A DNA stretch of 64,000 nt. Origin: Strix aluco. Its lineage: Eukaryota; Chordata; Aves; Strigiformes; Strigidae. The notes under the pieces were generated by a model. It saw only the letters and a list, made by a program, of their open reading frames with translations, was not told where the DNA came from and ran no database searches. The stretch spans positions 11,330,948 to 11,394,947 of the forward strand of contig NC_133948.1 in the NCBI RefSeq assembly GCF_031877795.1, in the 5' to 3' direction. Both the position numbers and the translations under genes were made by a program. Positions 34,301 through 46,336 of this stretch are shown here, piece after piece. How positions within the stretch are numbered: position 1 is the first letter of the stretch; the number at the start of each line of letters is the position of its first letter.

Positions 34301-36899
34301 TCAATTCCAAACCTGTCCAGTCCCTCTGCCCCTCTCCAACCTTTGATACACTGGATCTTTACTTTCTTCAGAAGGATGGTAGCTATACTACAATGACTCA
34401 TTAACAAACTTTGGCCTAGCTCCAAGAGTACAAATTTTTGAGAACACGAGCCATATTTCCTCTGCTTAAAAATACATCTTCTTTTCTGTAATAGCAACAA
34501 AATTGAGTTTGTTTAACATTTACATTTGGTAAAATCAGTATTATAAAACATGAGCATTCCAGCCTTGAGATATTTGGAAGGGATTTAGTATGTGCCCATC
34601 TTTCAAAGAGGACTTTTACATATCTCTTTCAAGACATTGCATCTAAAGGGCATATTCCTTCAGTTATATTGCTATTGTTCAAGAAATCTTGAGCAAAATG
34701 AAAGCTTTCTGGAAAGTAGGTACTGGCACAGAAAATATTCTGCAGGCTCAGAAGGATTTGACGTATCAGCTGTTTCTACTGGCCAGTCTGAAGTACACAT
34801 GCAGAGAGTCCAGGCCATATTCAGATAGTAACACATACCACTCTCACTGTATCTAATTTATTGATGGAAGACCCACGATGCTCCATGGAAAAGAGTGCAA
34901 CAGGAGCTATCCTCTGAAAAACCAGACACTGTGGAAAGGTATCTGCTTTCTGCCCCAAACAAACTGAACTGCATTTTCATTCTGTCACACCTTTAATATT
35001 AAATGATGAATATTTCATAGGGGAATTTAAGATGCAGTCTACTAAACTGAACCCTTTTCTTACTAAGCCCATAGGTGTGATGGTACCATGTTTTATGCTT
35101 AATAGCAACTTTAGAACTATAAAACTGTGTCCTTGAAGTAAGTCTAGATCAGAAGAGTGTCTCCCTGTCACCACATTTGTCTCAGAGGGTGCAAGGTGAC
35201 ACAGAAAGGCTGCCAGCTGTAAGAAACCCCTGTTCTAAATCATAATTATCCAACTGTTACTCTTTGCCCCCACTGCTGAAAGGCAAGTTTTACAACAGTA
35301 AGCCACCAAAATTAAGCAAATTCCTACGTCCTTCTACAAGGACAATGCAGTCTCATCTGTGGCATGTTCTTACCAGCACAGAGCTGGAACAAGTTGGGTG
35401 CTCCTCAGCAAGTTACTCTTTCACTTATGCACAAGTAGAGTTAGGATGGGGTCATAGAAAGTTATGAAACCTGAAGTTAATGTTTCTGGTTCTGATAGGT
35501 TGCTATGTACAGGTTGTACTATGCACAACTACCTCATTTCAGTTGTACATAGTCTTTGGGAATTGTCAAGTATCTCTGTCTAGTCGTTAATATGATAGAT
35601 AGTCCTGTTATAACTCAGCCTTGCCTGTTTCAAGCAGCAAAGCCACACCTCAAACAGTAATACCATGTTGAACGCAGGTTGCTGCCTTGTTAATCTCAAC
35701 ATCTCAACCCATTACCAAAAAAAAAAGAAAGAAGTACTTCTTGCAGGGCTTGCCACCTCTTTCCGTTTGTGAGGTTCATGGCATGGTCATTTTTAACGTT
35801 CTCCAGAAATGAGCTTGCACTATTACATTGAAACATGAGCAACAGAGTGAAATCTCCATTTGTTCCGTCTTTGAAAGGAGTGCATCCATCAGCGTGTGAA
35901 CCAACGCCTTCACAGCTCTTGCAATAGAACTTGCAGATACTGAAAAGCAACCTGAAAGCACTTCCGGATAGTTTTTCTTTTTGCTTCTTCCTCCACCTCA
36001 TATTGATTTTTTCCACAGGTATTTCACGAAGCAACACTAGCAACGACTCACATAATGCAGATTACACAACCACATCTATTGTTCAGACCCCTCCTTTTCA
36101 TGTCAGAACATGAAATTCAAGGTCTCCATTTCCTGATGTTTTAACTAACGCATTATTAAAATAGAAGCTGTTACAAGATGTCCTCATTTTGCAGGTTAGT
36201 TATTTTTTCTATGAGGAAGTCTTTCCCCTCTAATAGAGCAATGTTGCAATCCAATACTACCTGAATGTAAGCATCAAATAGTATCGAGTGCCCAGTAACA
36301 TAAAGATGTTAACAAGCATGTGAGGCTTCTTGCCACTAAATAAGAGTTTCTTTTCTGACCCCTTGTTCCACTCTTACGCATTTAGGGCAACCAGTGGAAG
36401 TTAAGTACCAGCTGCACGGGTAGCAGGCAGTTCTAATTTAAGCTAAACACCACATAAAAACCACTGATACAAAAAAGATCACTGCTGAAAAAGCCCTGGG
36501 AAACAAGTTACTAGGTGAGACGCTTAAGAGAAAAGGTACTTTAGGAACTGGAAAAGTTGCCCAGAGTGCAACAGGTCAGATTGACTAAGAGCAGGGACAC
36601 AACAGCTGACTTTCAGAGCTGAAACTAAATAAGCAGATGTTTGTCCACGGCCAAAGCACCTCCTTCCCCTCCAGTGAGAGTTGCTTCCACTGTAACACAC
36701 CTGCTCGAAGAGGAGAAACCCACAATACCCACATGCTCTCATTTTATGAAGTCTGGTTTCCCATAATCATCCACAGAGGTGCACACGCCTCCCTGGGGCA
36801 AAGGTAAGTGAAATGAAAGATAACTGGTAAATGGGGAGGTTTATTAACCATTTTTGCCAGCCCAGGTCTGGTTATATTCTTCTACCCACACAGGTAACT
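25340..36899. other. Upstream region of GGT1, no gene recognised
   Basis: Since the first GGT1 coding exon starts with a splice acceptor, at least one GGT1 5' non-coding exon and its promoter should lie in or beyond this stretch. I cannot place them. Base composition is mixed, and the open frames here look random. No repeat of high confidence is visible. Confidence 0.5.
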
Positions 36900-37472
36900 T
36901 GTCATGGTTGAACCCCAGATGTCAACTAAGCTGCTCGCTCACTCCCCCACAGTGGGATGGGGGAGAGAATCCAGAGTGTAAAAGCGAGAAAACTTGTGGG
37001 TTGAGATAAAGACAGTTTAGTAAGTAAAGTAAAAGCCATGCAGGCAAGCAAAACAAAACAAGGAATTTATTCACCATTTCCAGTTGGTGGGCAGGTGTTC
37101 AGCCATCTCCAGGAAAGCAGGGCTCCATCACACATAACAGTTACTTGGGAAGACAAAACGCCATCACTCCAAATGTCCCCCTCCCCTTCCTTCTTCTTCT
37201 CCCAGCTTTATATGCTGAGCATGACATACTACAGTATGGAATATCCCTTGGGTCAGCTGGCGTCAGCTGTCCCAGCCGTGTCACCTCCCTACTTCTTGTG
37301 CACCCCCAGCCTCCTTGCTGGTGGGGTGAGGAGCAGAAAAGGCCTTGACTTTGTGTAAGCTCTGCTCAGCAACAGCTAAAGCACCCTTGTATTATCCAGC
37401 ACAAATCCAAACCATAGCCCCATACTAGCTACTATGAAGAAAATTAACTCTATCCCAGCCAAAACCAGCACA
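36900..37472 (-). mobile_element. Solo LTR of an avian endogenous retrovirus
   Basis: A 573-bp element bounded by TG...CA. It resembles a high-copy avian ERV LTR that reads TGTGCTGGTTTTGGCTGGGA from its 5' end on the - strand. On the - strand a TATAAA box lies at 37212-37207 and an AATAAA at 37081-37076, giving the orientation. Flanking pentamers TAACT (36895-36899) and TAGCT (37473-37477) match at 4 of 5 bases, as expected for an aged 5-bp target-site duplication. There is no internal retroviral sequence, so it is a recombined solo LTR. Confidence 0.85.
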
Positions 37473-38525
37473 TAGCTGAAGTAGCGTTACTGGGACGGTG
37501 TTGTGGTGTGACAGCTGATGAGGCTCCTTGGTGGTTGGAGGCATTGCTTGATTGCTGTGCAGAAGGAACAGTGATTTATCTTTGACAAAGACCACTGGGA
37601 TGTGTTCAAAGAGGGAAAGTTTCGATAAGGCCTTTTGAGGTTGTATTTTTCTGACATCAAGGATTCAGGCCACTGGCATATTAATAAAATTGTTATCATC
37701 CCAATGGATTCTGATTGTTGTAAAGCAATTATAATCCTAATGATATTCCAGATGTAGGAGAGAGATAAATCCAAAAGAATATGATGATTAGACAGTGGTA
37801 TAAGATACTCAAATGGATTAAGACAGGTATACTGATACGCAGATTATATAGCTTAGCTTATAAGAAGGGTCAGCGCAAAAAGCTATTTCCTGAGCTATTT
37901 CATAGAAATAAGCTCTTTTGTAGAACAGGTATTCCTACATCTTGTATTATCTTGTTCTGCCAGATAAAAAGGATGTATGCATGAAAGAAATAATGGCTTA
38001 CTAGTGGTATTCTGGTTTGTAAGAGCACTTTCTTGATTTTGATAACAAAGGATGTTAAGCCTTATTTCCTATTTTCTATTCAAATTACTTCCTATAATAA
38101 CTCAGTATGCCCAAGTGAGCATAATGACAGTAACAAGGACCAATTCATTAAACCTTATCTCATTTCAACTCCTATCTGACAATAAATGCAAGCCTTCCAC
38201 TCCTCCCTTCCAGAAAAGGGTGACTGTCCTCTGTTCAAGGCCTGTTTTCTTTTATCCCTTTTCCTCAATTTATTATCTTTCTGCTACCTAGACTCAGTAT
38301 TTACTCATAAATTTTATGTCAAGCTCCACAGTTTCCAAAACTGACACCAATCTGTACCATTTATTTATCAGCTTTATGAAGCCCTTTCATCTTTGCAAAG
38401 CCTTTCTGCCAGGCCACCAAAGGGACTGTGTTCTTGCAGCGAACAGAGCCGCCTTTCCCCGCAGCAGCCAGCAATTGCCTCAGCACCACAGTCCCACACA
38501 GCTTCCCCTCAACCTCATCATCCTG
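37473..38525. other. AT-rich intergenic block
   Basis: Clearly richer in A and T than its surroundings, with short runs such as attaataaaattgttatc. The + strand frame at 37781-37984 is short, AT-driven and resembles nothing I know. No repeat family is recognised. Confidence 0.4.
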
Positions 38526-38700
38526 GAATAAAAGAGGGAAGAGGGATACTGAAGGAAGAGGTGGGGAAAGAAGAGGGAATAATGTGGGTGAAAGAAGAAA
38601 ACCTAAACTGGTGGAAGGGAAAAACAGAGGAGGCAGATAGGAGGAGAAAAAAGACTAAAGAGTAGGAAAGGGGGAAAAACTAAAGGGGAAAAAAACCAAA
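38525..38700 (+). repeat. Purine-rich tract
   Basis: About 175 bases made mostly of A and G on the + strand (ggaagagg, aaagaagaggg, aggaggagaaaaaag and similar), with few pyrimidine interruptions. It is not a simple tandem repeat of one unit. It ends by grading into ordinary sequence. Confidence 0.7.
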
Positions 38701-41700
38701 TGATGCCCACTCTCAAGGCTAGAGGCTTTCTTTAGTTTAGCCTGACTGCTGCAGTTGGACCTATCCTTCACATGCATACTGAAGCTCCCAGATGAAGTTT
38801 GGACTTTCTTGGTGCTCTGCAGAAGGGTTTATTTAATGTTATTGCCATAGCAGGTAACTATTTATTTTATAGGCTGTAGAACATCTGGACAGGGGGAAAA
38901 AACCACCATACCAAATGAAAAACCTAGATTCCAAAACAATAAATGAACTTTAGATTGCATTCACTGAACACATTTCCACAGATTTCAGCAGAACTTGGAC
39001 CTCAGTTTCCAACAGAAAAAAATTTGTAGCTACCTGCTTAAATTCACCTGCTTTTGCTAAACCAAGGCTCTAGAGATAGATGAGTGTCTTAATTGCCATG
39101 GAGCTGGTTTGAATAACTTTACCTCTCCTGGAGTAGCCATGGACTGACTCCTGCTTGTTGTGGACAGCTGGATCAGGAAACACAGCCCAGGACTCGGACC
39201 TTGTGCTGGATTAGAGAGAAGAGCCCTGGTCCCGGAGAGCCCACCTTTGACATGTTAGAAGGGCTTCAGCACAAACAAACAGCTATATGGGGACTGAGTG
39301 GATTTTCAGTGGGGGATGTTGTACCTCTTCCACTAGAGAGGTAACCAGAGCTGTTGGATTTAGCTTTAGTAATCAGCAGGAGATGGAGATACTGTAGCAT
39401 AAGAAACAGCCAAGAGCAGGAGCAGGCCTTTGTTTTCCAAGCACGCATAGGAGAGGGCCATTCTTTTCGTTTGGGTAATGAGTACAGAGTCTCCTGGATG
39501 CTGTTCTGGTCCTTTATGTGTCTAAATATTCATTTTCCTGGGCTGAATTGGTTCCTTCTCACACAAATACAGTTGCCCTTAATAGTTCCTTGGAACAGAA
39601 ATTTCTTTACAAAGAATTAAATGTGGCCTGCTTGGTTTATTTCAGGACTTTTTTTTCTGCTTCACAGGCCAGTTTCCCCATACATGACTAATCCCCTGAC
39701 ATGCGATTTGCTGAGTGCTCTCCCTGCTCTGCATCGTGAGCTCTGTTCTCTCCCACAGCATTGCCCTTTCACTTTGCTTCTGGAAGACACCCCCTGCATC
39801 ATCCCACTGTCCCTGCAGCTTTTCTGGCTCTGCACCTGCCTCCTGGCCTTCCCCCTTGCTGCCAGGTAAGAAACCTGCCAGTGTTTGACCTCCCTTCCCA
39901 ACAGGGTCTGCAATTTCCAGGTTACCACTCAGAAGCACAGAATGATGTAGAAAGAGGACCTATGCAAGGTCTGTGGATTTCAGCCCACTCCTTAGACCTA
40001 GCTTTCTCTGAAGAGGACTACTTGCCAGCAGGACATTGACTTACGTAAGAATTTCTCATCTTTAGGACCCCATGAAATCTGCCTTCCAGTGTTTGTATAA
40101 CTCTGACCTCTCTGGTAGTTTTGAGAGTCTTTCCTCTGTCAGACTGCTAAAGCAGCACTTCTCTTATCAGCCTGCCATGTCACTCATACTACATGCAAAA
40201 CCAGGGTCAGATTGTGACTCAGTCTTACGACCCTACGTACCAACCTTTCCATAGACCTTTTCAACCCAGTAAGGAGTGAAGACCAACATCAAGTTGGGTG
40301 GTAGATAGGATACCTTCAAAGGGTTGGATGGGCCACGCAGAGTGAAATATCTTACCCGATGACCTGATTGAGATCCCAGGTCACTAGAGTCCCAGTTCCT
40401 TTCTCTGATCTCAGTCTCTGTCAGAAAACCCAATTCCTTTTGAAGCCATGAGTTCACATACTGCTGACCCTATCAAGCCACAGTGTTAAGCAGCTCCCCT
40501 AAGGGGTGAGTCAGTGGCTATTCAGATTGCCAGGACAGAGACCCTGCTGCCTGTGACCTGGCCTTCATTAACTGAGAGAGTTCAAAGTCAACACAGTAGA
40601 TCAAGACCTGGCAATCCCTATAAAAGAGAAACACTTTCTTTTCAAACCTGAGCCTGAAGGCTTGTGAAACAAACTTTAATAAAGTATGATTAATGAGCTG
40701 GAAAAGTACGTGATAAAAGGAAAGAAACAACTCCTCTATTTCACACCCCAATCCAACCAAAATATGGAGATGATAAGATAAAATCATGCTGTTTACTCAC
40801 TACTTTAAAAGCTCTGTTCTCTCTGGGTACAGTTCACCTTCAGCTATGACACCAAAAGAAGGCGCTTCTGCCTTGCTCTCTTGCCCCTTGTTCCCCAAGG
40901 GCTCCCAGAAGCAGGGATTTCAGAAGCAAGATCAGTCACACAGATCTGAGTGGCAGCAAGGCTTTATACACGGGAGTGGTCAGAAGGGGAGGGTGATGTA
41001 ACGAAGTCGAAGTCGTATCTTTGAGCAGTAAAGGCATGCCACCCTTCCCCCTCCCCATCCCTGAAGAATTGCTGGCTCAGAGGGCAAGCTAAGAACAGAG
41101 TGGTCAGATACTTTCCATCTCATACTTTCTCATGGTAAAGGGAACAGCATAGAGGGTGGTGAACAAGGAAAGATCAGACTTGAATGGAGACAATACTTTG
41201 ATGTTGTGTAGTCCGAGGAGTGAATCTGTACTGGCAAAGTTGTTTCTTTCCTTTTCTTCATGCATCAAACAATACTCTGCCAGTTGCTGGTTTTGCCCGT
41301 GGCCCAAGCCCTGACAGCAAGGACACCCTCAGCATTAGAGCACTGTTGCCCCCATACCCACCCTGTTAGGGAAAATCCCATTCCTGCACTCTTTGAAGTT
41401 AGCTGATGCTGGAGCACTGCCCAGCTCCGTGGCCACAGGGGCTGGCAGCAATGTGGAGGAGAAGGAACGTGCATCCCATAAAAGGTGGTGTCCTGGACAC
41501 TGACCTGGGAAGCTCTTGATAGGCACATCCTGCCCTTCTCCACCAGAGGAAGTCTTGTAGCCTGTGAATGGAGAGGAAATCTCTCAAGGATGTACCATTG
41601 CTCTCCAAAGGGAAAATAATTCATTTTCAACTTCCTTCAGTACAGTTTTGTTGATCTTTCTCTGAAGGGTTTGTTTGACCATGAAAAGCCATGTCATGCA

Positions 41701-44700
41701 TTAGAACAAGGTTTGACTGATTCAGAGCTTATAAATTATTGGTCGAGTCTCTCTAGAATAGCTGTATAAAGGAGATGCCAAGTCTAACAGAAGATGTGCG
41801 TGTCTTCCCAGCTGAGGCAACTAGAAAAGGCAGGAGCCAGCCCAGGCTTTCACAAAGTGGAATTCATAGAGTTACTGTCACCTACCAGCCACAGCACCAA
41901 GATCTGCAGTATCATGCAGCAGCAGCCAAATAAAATGCCACCAGCTCATAGCATCAAAATCCCGCACCAACAGGAACCTCCATGGCTAGTTCTTAGGTTT
42001 GGGCGTGGAAGGGAGATGTAGGAATGACTCTTGCAAGCAGAACTGCTTGTGCAATGCACAGTGAACCGGACTGGAGAACGATCTTACTTTTCCCCCTTCC
42101 CAGATTTTATTTTTCAGCCAGAGATCTCCCCTATCCTCTTCACATAACACTGTGCCAGCCTAAGTAAGGGAGCTATTTAAAACACTGTAAGGAGTGTTCC
42201 TGTACACCAAATCATGGTCTGAATCTCATTTACCCTAAGGAATGGGCCTGCTTCGATAGTGTCAGGGGACTCAAAAGCAGATACGTATCTGAGTCAGATC
42301 GCCTTCTAACTGCTAGGAAGGCTGCATAAGAGGTTTTTGTCAGATCTAGGACAAACTAGCTTTCTCTTACATATGTAAGATTTGCTCACTATATTTGCAC
42401 TCCCCTGCAAATTACATAAACATGATCTCAGTAAACTACTGCCTCTTGTTCGGTTGCTTTGGAGGGGGCCTGGCTTTGGAGCCGTTGGGATCAAAACAGA
42501 AACAATTAAGATTGAATTGTTCTGATATCCTTATCCAAAGAAGAAATCTGCCCCCCTGGCAGGCATTTTTCAGTATGACCACAACTGCAGCAGACCCTGT
42601 CCATCCCAAGGAAAGCTCCCTATTTGCTCAAGGTGCTACATGTCCTTTACAGGATAGTTTGGAGACAGCCTAAATGTGCTAGGTGGGGGACAGAGTGAGC
42701 TCTAACCAAATTGTAAGCACAAAGAGGAAGAACAGAGTCGTTATAGGTCCCTTCCCCTATTTCTCCACTAATACTCATGGTAAGAGAAGGAGAGACACAG
42801 GGGAGACTGTGTAGAGCTGCCTGCCACATAACAGCCTTCAGTACTTGCCACACCTACAGGAAGATCCCCAAACTCCACAACTTGTCCAGATTGTCAAATT
42901 CTTATCATCATCACCACAAAAATTTTTACTGCTTAACAGCATTTTTAAGCTCCTGCCAGGGCCAGGGAGCCTTACAGGCCATCATGAGAAAAGCATTCAT
43001 GTCCTCACTTTAGAGACAGGGCAACAGAGACAATCTTGCGCAGGGCTTCAGAGCAGGTCAGCGCCCAGGCTGCAATAAAGAATCTTCCCCCCAGATTCCT
43101 TTAAGCATGTTGCTAGACATCACTGCTCTTCCCTGTCTTGTGTCCGATATATACAGTAAATCCAGACGCAGCTGGAAGCGACAAGTGCAGAGGCTGACAA
43201 TGATCTAACCGCACAGGGCCTGGAGCGATGTGGGCTGTTGTTTTTGCTGTTTCTTATGGCTTTGGTTTCTCCCCCTTGTAAACAGGAAATGAATAAAACA
43301 TGAAGGTAACTCCATCTCCTTGTGAAAAATGACAGCCGATTAGATTGCTGCAGAAGGGCTGGGGAGAAGTTCAAAGTGTTTGCCACTTAATGGAAAACTT
43401 GTGGATTATTACAGAAAGTTGTTGGGTGACTAATTGCTGTTAAAGTCTAACCAAAGCAAGAGGGCCCTAAAACCAGAGGAACAAGGACTTTTCCCAGGAA
43501 GAGCCAAGGTCCACTATACAGACCTCCACAAATCTTTTTTCCATTCAGCCTAAGAATCAGTGGGACTCAAACGTGAGGCTCAGAAGTTATTCCTGGACAT
43601 GAATGAACACTGACCCAAAGCTCAGCCCCACGGAGAACGGTGTGTGCAGCCCACTCAAACTTTGCCTCAGGAGAGCCACGCTTCTCAGGAAGCCTCACAA
43701 CTTCTTGTCCCTTTCTCAGCAGTTTCTGCTGCAGGATCAACTCTACTGCTCTTGGAGCAACAAATGAAACCTCTCAGCATAAAATCCAGCACATCCTGGT
43801 AAGCCAGAATCAGTCCTGAGTTACCTTAGTATGGCAAGTTTTCAACTGGACTACTTAGCTCCTGCCGCACAGCGGGGTCAGGGTTGTAACCCTCTAGAGA
43901 GGGATGGGGTAAAGCAGCAGAGGCAAGAAGCAGTGCAGCCATCCCCAGATCTGCCATCCCCACCTATCAACCTGCACCCCCAGGCCTGTTGGTGCCTGCC
44001 TCCACCACTGCACACTGCAGGGCCACTCAGCTGACATGGCGGTGGGAAAACAACCCATCTCCAAGGGTGCTGCAGGAGCAAAGAGCTGCTGATGGCTGCT
44101 CAGGTGCTGCACGGGAGTCCCTGAGAAGGCTTTAGATAAAATGCTAATTTGCACTGAGCGTGCAGGGGCTATGTACTTTCTGCTTACACCTCCACCAGTC
44201 TTCAGAGGGCAAACCCATCTCTGGGATGAACACCCAGAAACAAAAGTTTCATGGGCTACAGAGCTCTGATTTACACCAGGACCCTTTTCCCTGCTGTGGG
44301 CAGATGAGGAGGGTGCACAGCAGCCGTACAGATAATTCATATAGCACTACTCGGGAAGGTCACATACTGTGCCAGACAGCCATGCTGTAAGTGAGAATCT
44401 GGACTTAGGTCTGTTTTATTCCAGTGGCTCTCAGCCCCTCGCACTCTCTTTGCTCCCCAGAATGACAGCCTTGGGAAATAAATGGATTTTCCTTTCTAAA
44501 GATGTCATCCTGCAACTCTGAGTACTCCCCCCTAGTCCTTCAGGCTCCCAGTTAGTCCAGTTAAGACTTGGGTAATACAGGTCATCTCTGTTTGGCCATT
44601 TGCAACCCAACAGTTTTGACCTTAAGAGGGAAATGCATGTACAGATTTAATCTTGGTGAAAACATCCTTGAGCCATAGCCCATATGTGGGATGGGTGCTG

Positions 44701-46310
44701 CCGTGCAATGGGGCAGGCTCCTGTCACAGCCCATGCTTCAGCAAAGCAGTCAAGTATATTCATCTTCAACCACCCCAAGGGTATACACTGAAATCACTGG
44801 ATGATTCTGTGCTTTCCCAGGATGGTGGTCACAATGTTCATACAAAAGAAGACCCCAGAGACAGGAGCCTGTCTTGAACGGCCTCTGCATCTGAATGTGG
44901 GAACCTGGCAGGTTTGATGCTCGCAGCATCTCCTCCTCTGGGCAGAGCTTAACCTAGGCCTGTGAAAGGGATAAGTGCTCAAACACCAGCAGGTCTCCTG
45001 TTCTGAGAGGCAACCTGCTGTCAGGAGAACAAGACTCAAGGACAGGTCCCAGAGCTCTAACTGGGAGAAAAGCGTCCCACTCTGGTTTATCTGCCCCCCT
45101 GCCCAGCCTTCTTTAGGCTTGTTTATTTTGGTGCTGCAAAGGGTACCAGAGATGGCCATTGCTTTTGAGGTATCACAATCACAAGCCTCTGCCTCAAAGT
45201 ACTTGCAACCTACCTTGAAAATTGTGAATGGGCGAGCTGGGCTGGAGGCAGAGAGGCAGAGGCTGCACCAGCACGGCTCCTGGGAAGACCCACTTGCCAC
45301 GGCTTTGTGAGGAGCGTGCATGCTGCAGAGGCTGGACACGCAGCACTGCACAGTGATCAAGCCTGCCCATGAGCTTGGCCCCATCAGCTCTCCCCCTCTA
45401 TCCCACACGGATGGGCTGCTCTGCGTTTGTTCCACAGTCTCTCTGTGTTGGGATGGGGCAGATGCTGGATGTTTTCCAGCCTGCTGAGCCCACACCTGCT
45501 GCCATTTCCACCACCAGTGGGAATCACAGATCCCTTTACCACGTTTCAACCTGATCTCTGGGGAAGGCTTTGTTTGTTTTCTCAATGTGCCAGGGCTGCA
45601 ATTAGCTGGCAGAGCAGGCAGCAGGCCAGTCACACCTGCACAGCCCAGCACAAAGGGATATGAGTGAGCAAGCTGCTTTTAACCCCCCCTTATCAACCTG
45701 GGACCCCTGACCACTGCTCCCAGGCAGGGAGAAACGGCAACGGATGGGAAATCACAGGCATTTCTCTGGCTCTGCACTCTCAAAGATCAGGGTGTCTCCC
45801 ACAGGTCGAGAGGAGGGGTACTACTAACATAGGCACCCCCTAAATTACAAGAGCTGCAGTAGCCACTGCCATCAGGCACAAATGGCCACTTGCAGGGGGG
45901 GCAAGTGGCCTCCCCAGGGAAAGTCCCTCACCTTCCCCCGCAGATGGAGGCAAAGGGGCTTCCCACAGGCTGGGGTAATATTCCCACTCTCCTTCCTCTC
46001 CCATATGTCAGGTGCACATCCCTGGCTCCAGCCCTCTGATGTCTGGGGAGATGATAGAACCATTTTCTGATAGCTGTTGTGCCTCCATTTCCCACCTTGT
46101 CCCCTGCACAGTTGCCTTGCAGCACTGGGGAAGAGGGATGATTTGCTGGTGAGGTCAGCCCTGGTGTGTAATGGGGATTTGGGGGAAAGACACCTTGGGG
46201 ACTCCATGGGGCTGCTCCCCCATGAGAGCTCCCATGGCCAGAAATCAACTTTGAACTCCAGCAGGGCAGGGCAGGCCTGTGCAGAGACAGAAGACTATAT
46301 GAGAGGCGGC
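38701..46310. other. Intergenic, no gene recognised
   Basis: Mixed-composition sequence. The longest open frame (44794-45651, - strand) begins at a GTG; its first ATG is about 90 codons in. It has low-complexity W/C/S-rich content and no recognised domain. I do not call it a gene. Confidence 0.45.
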
Positions 46311-46336
46311 TTTTTTTTTTTTTTTTTTTTTTTTTT
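46311..46336. repeat. T(26) homopolymer
   Basis: Twenty-six T in a row, followed by aagagagcagg. It could be a poly(A) tail of an insertion on the - strand, but no retroposed gene or SINE body is recognisable beside it. Confidence 0.9.

Noticed and set aside
37781-37984. Lysine- and arginine-rich 67-codon frame next to the LTR
   Set aside because: AT-rich composition explains it; no retroviral or other domain recognised.
40290-40350. gggttggatgggcc resembling the CR1 ggttggaagggac motif
   Set aside because: Flanks do not continue in the CR1 pattern.
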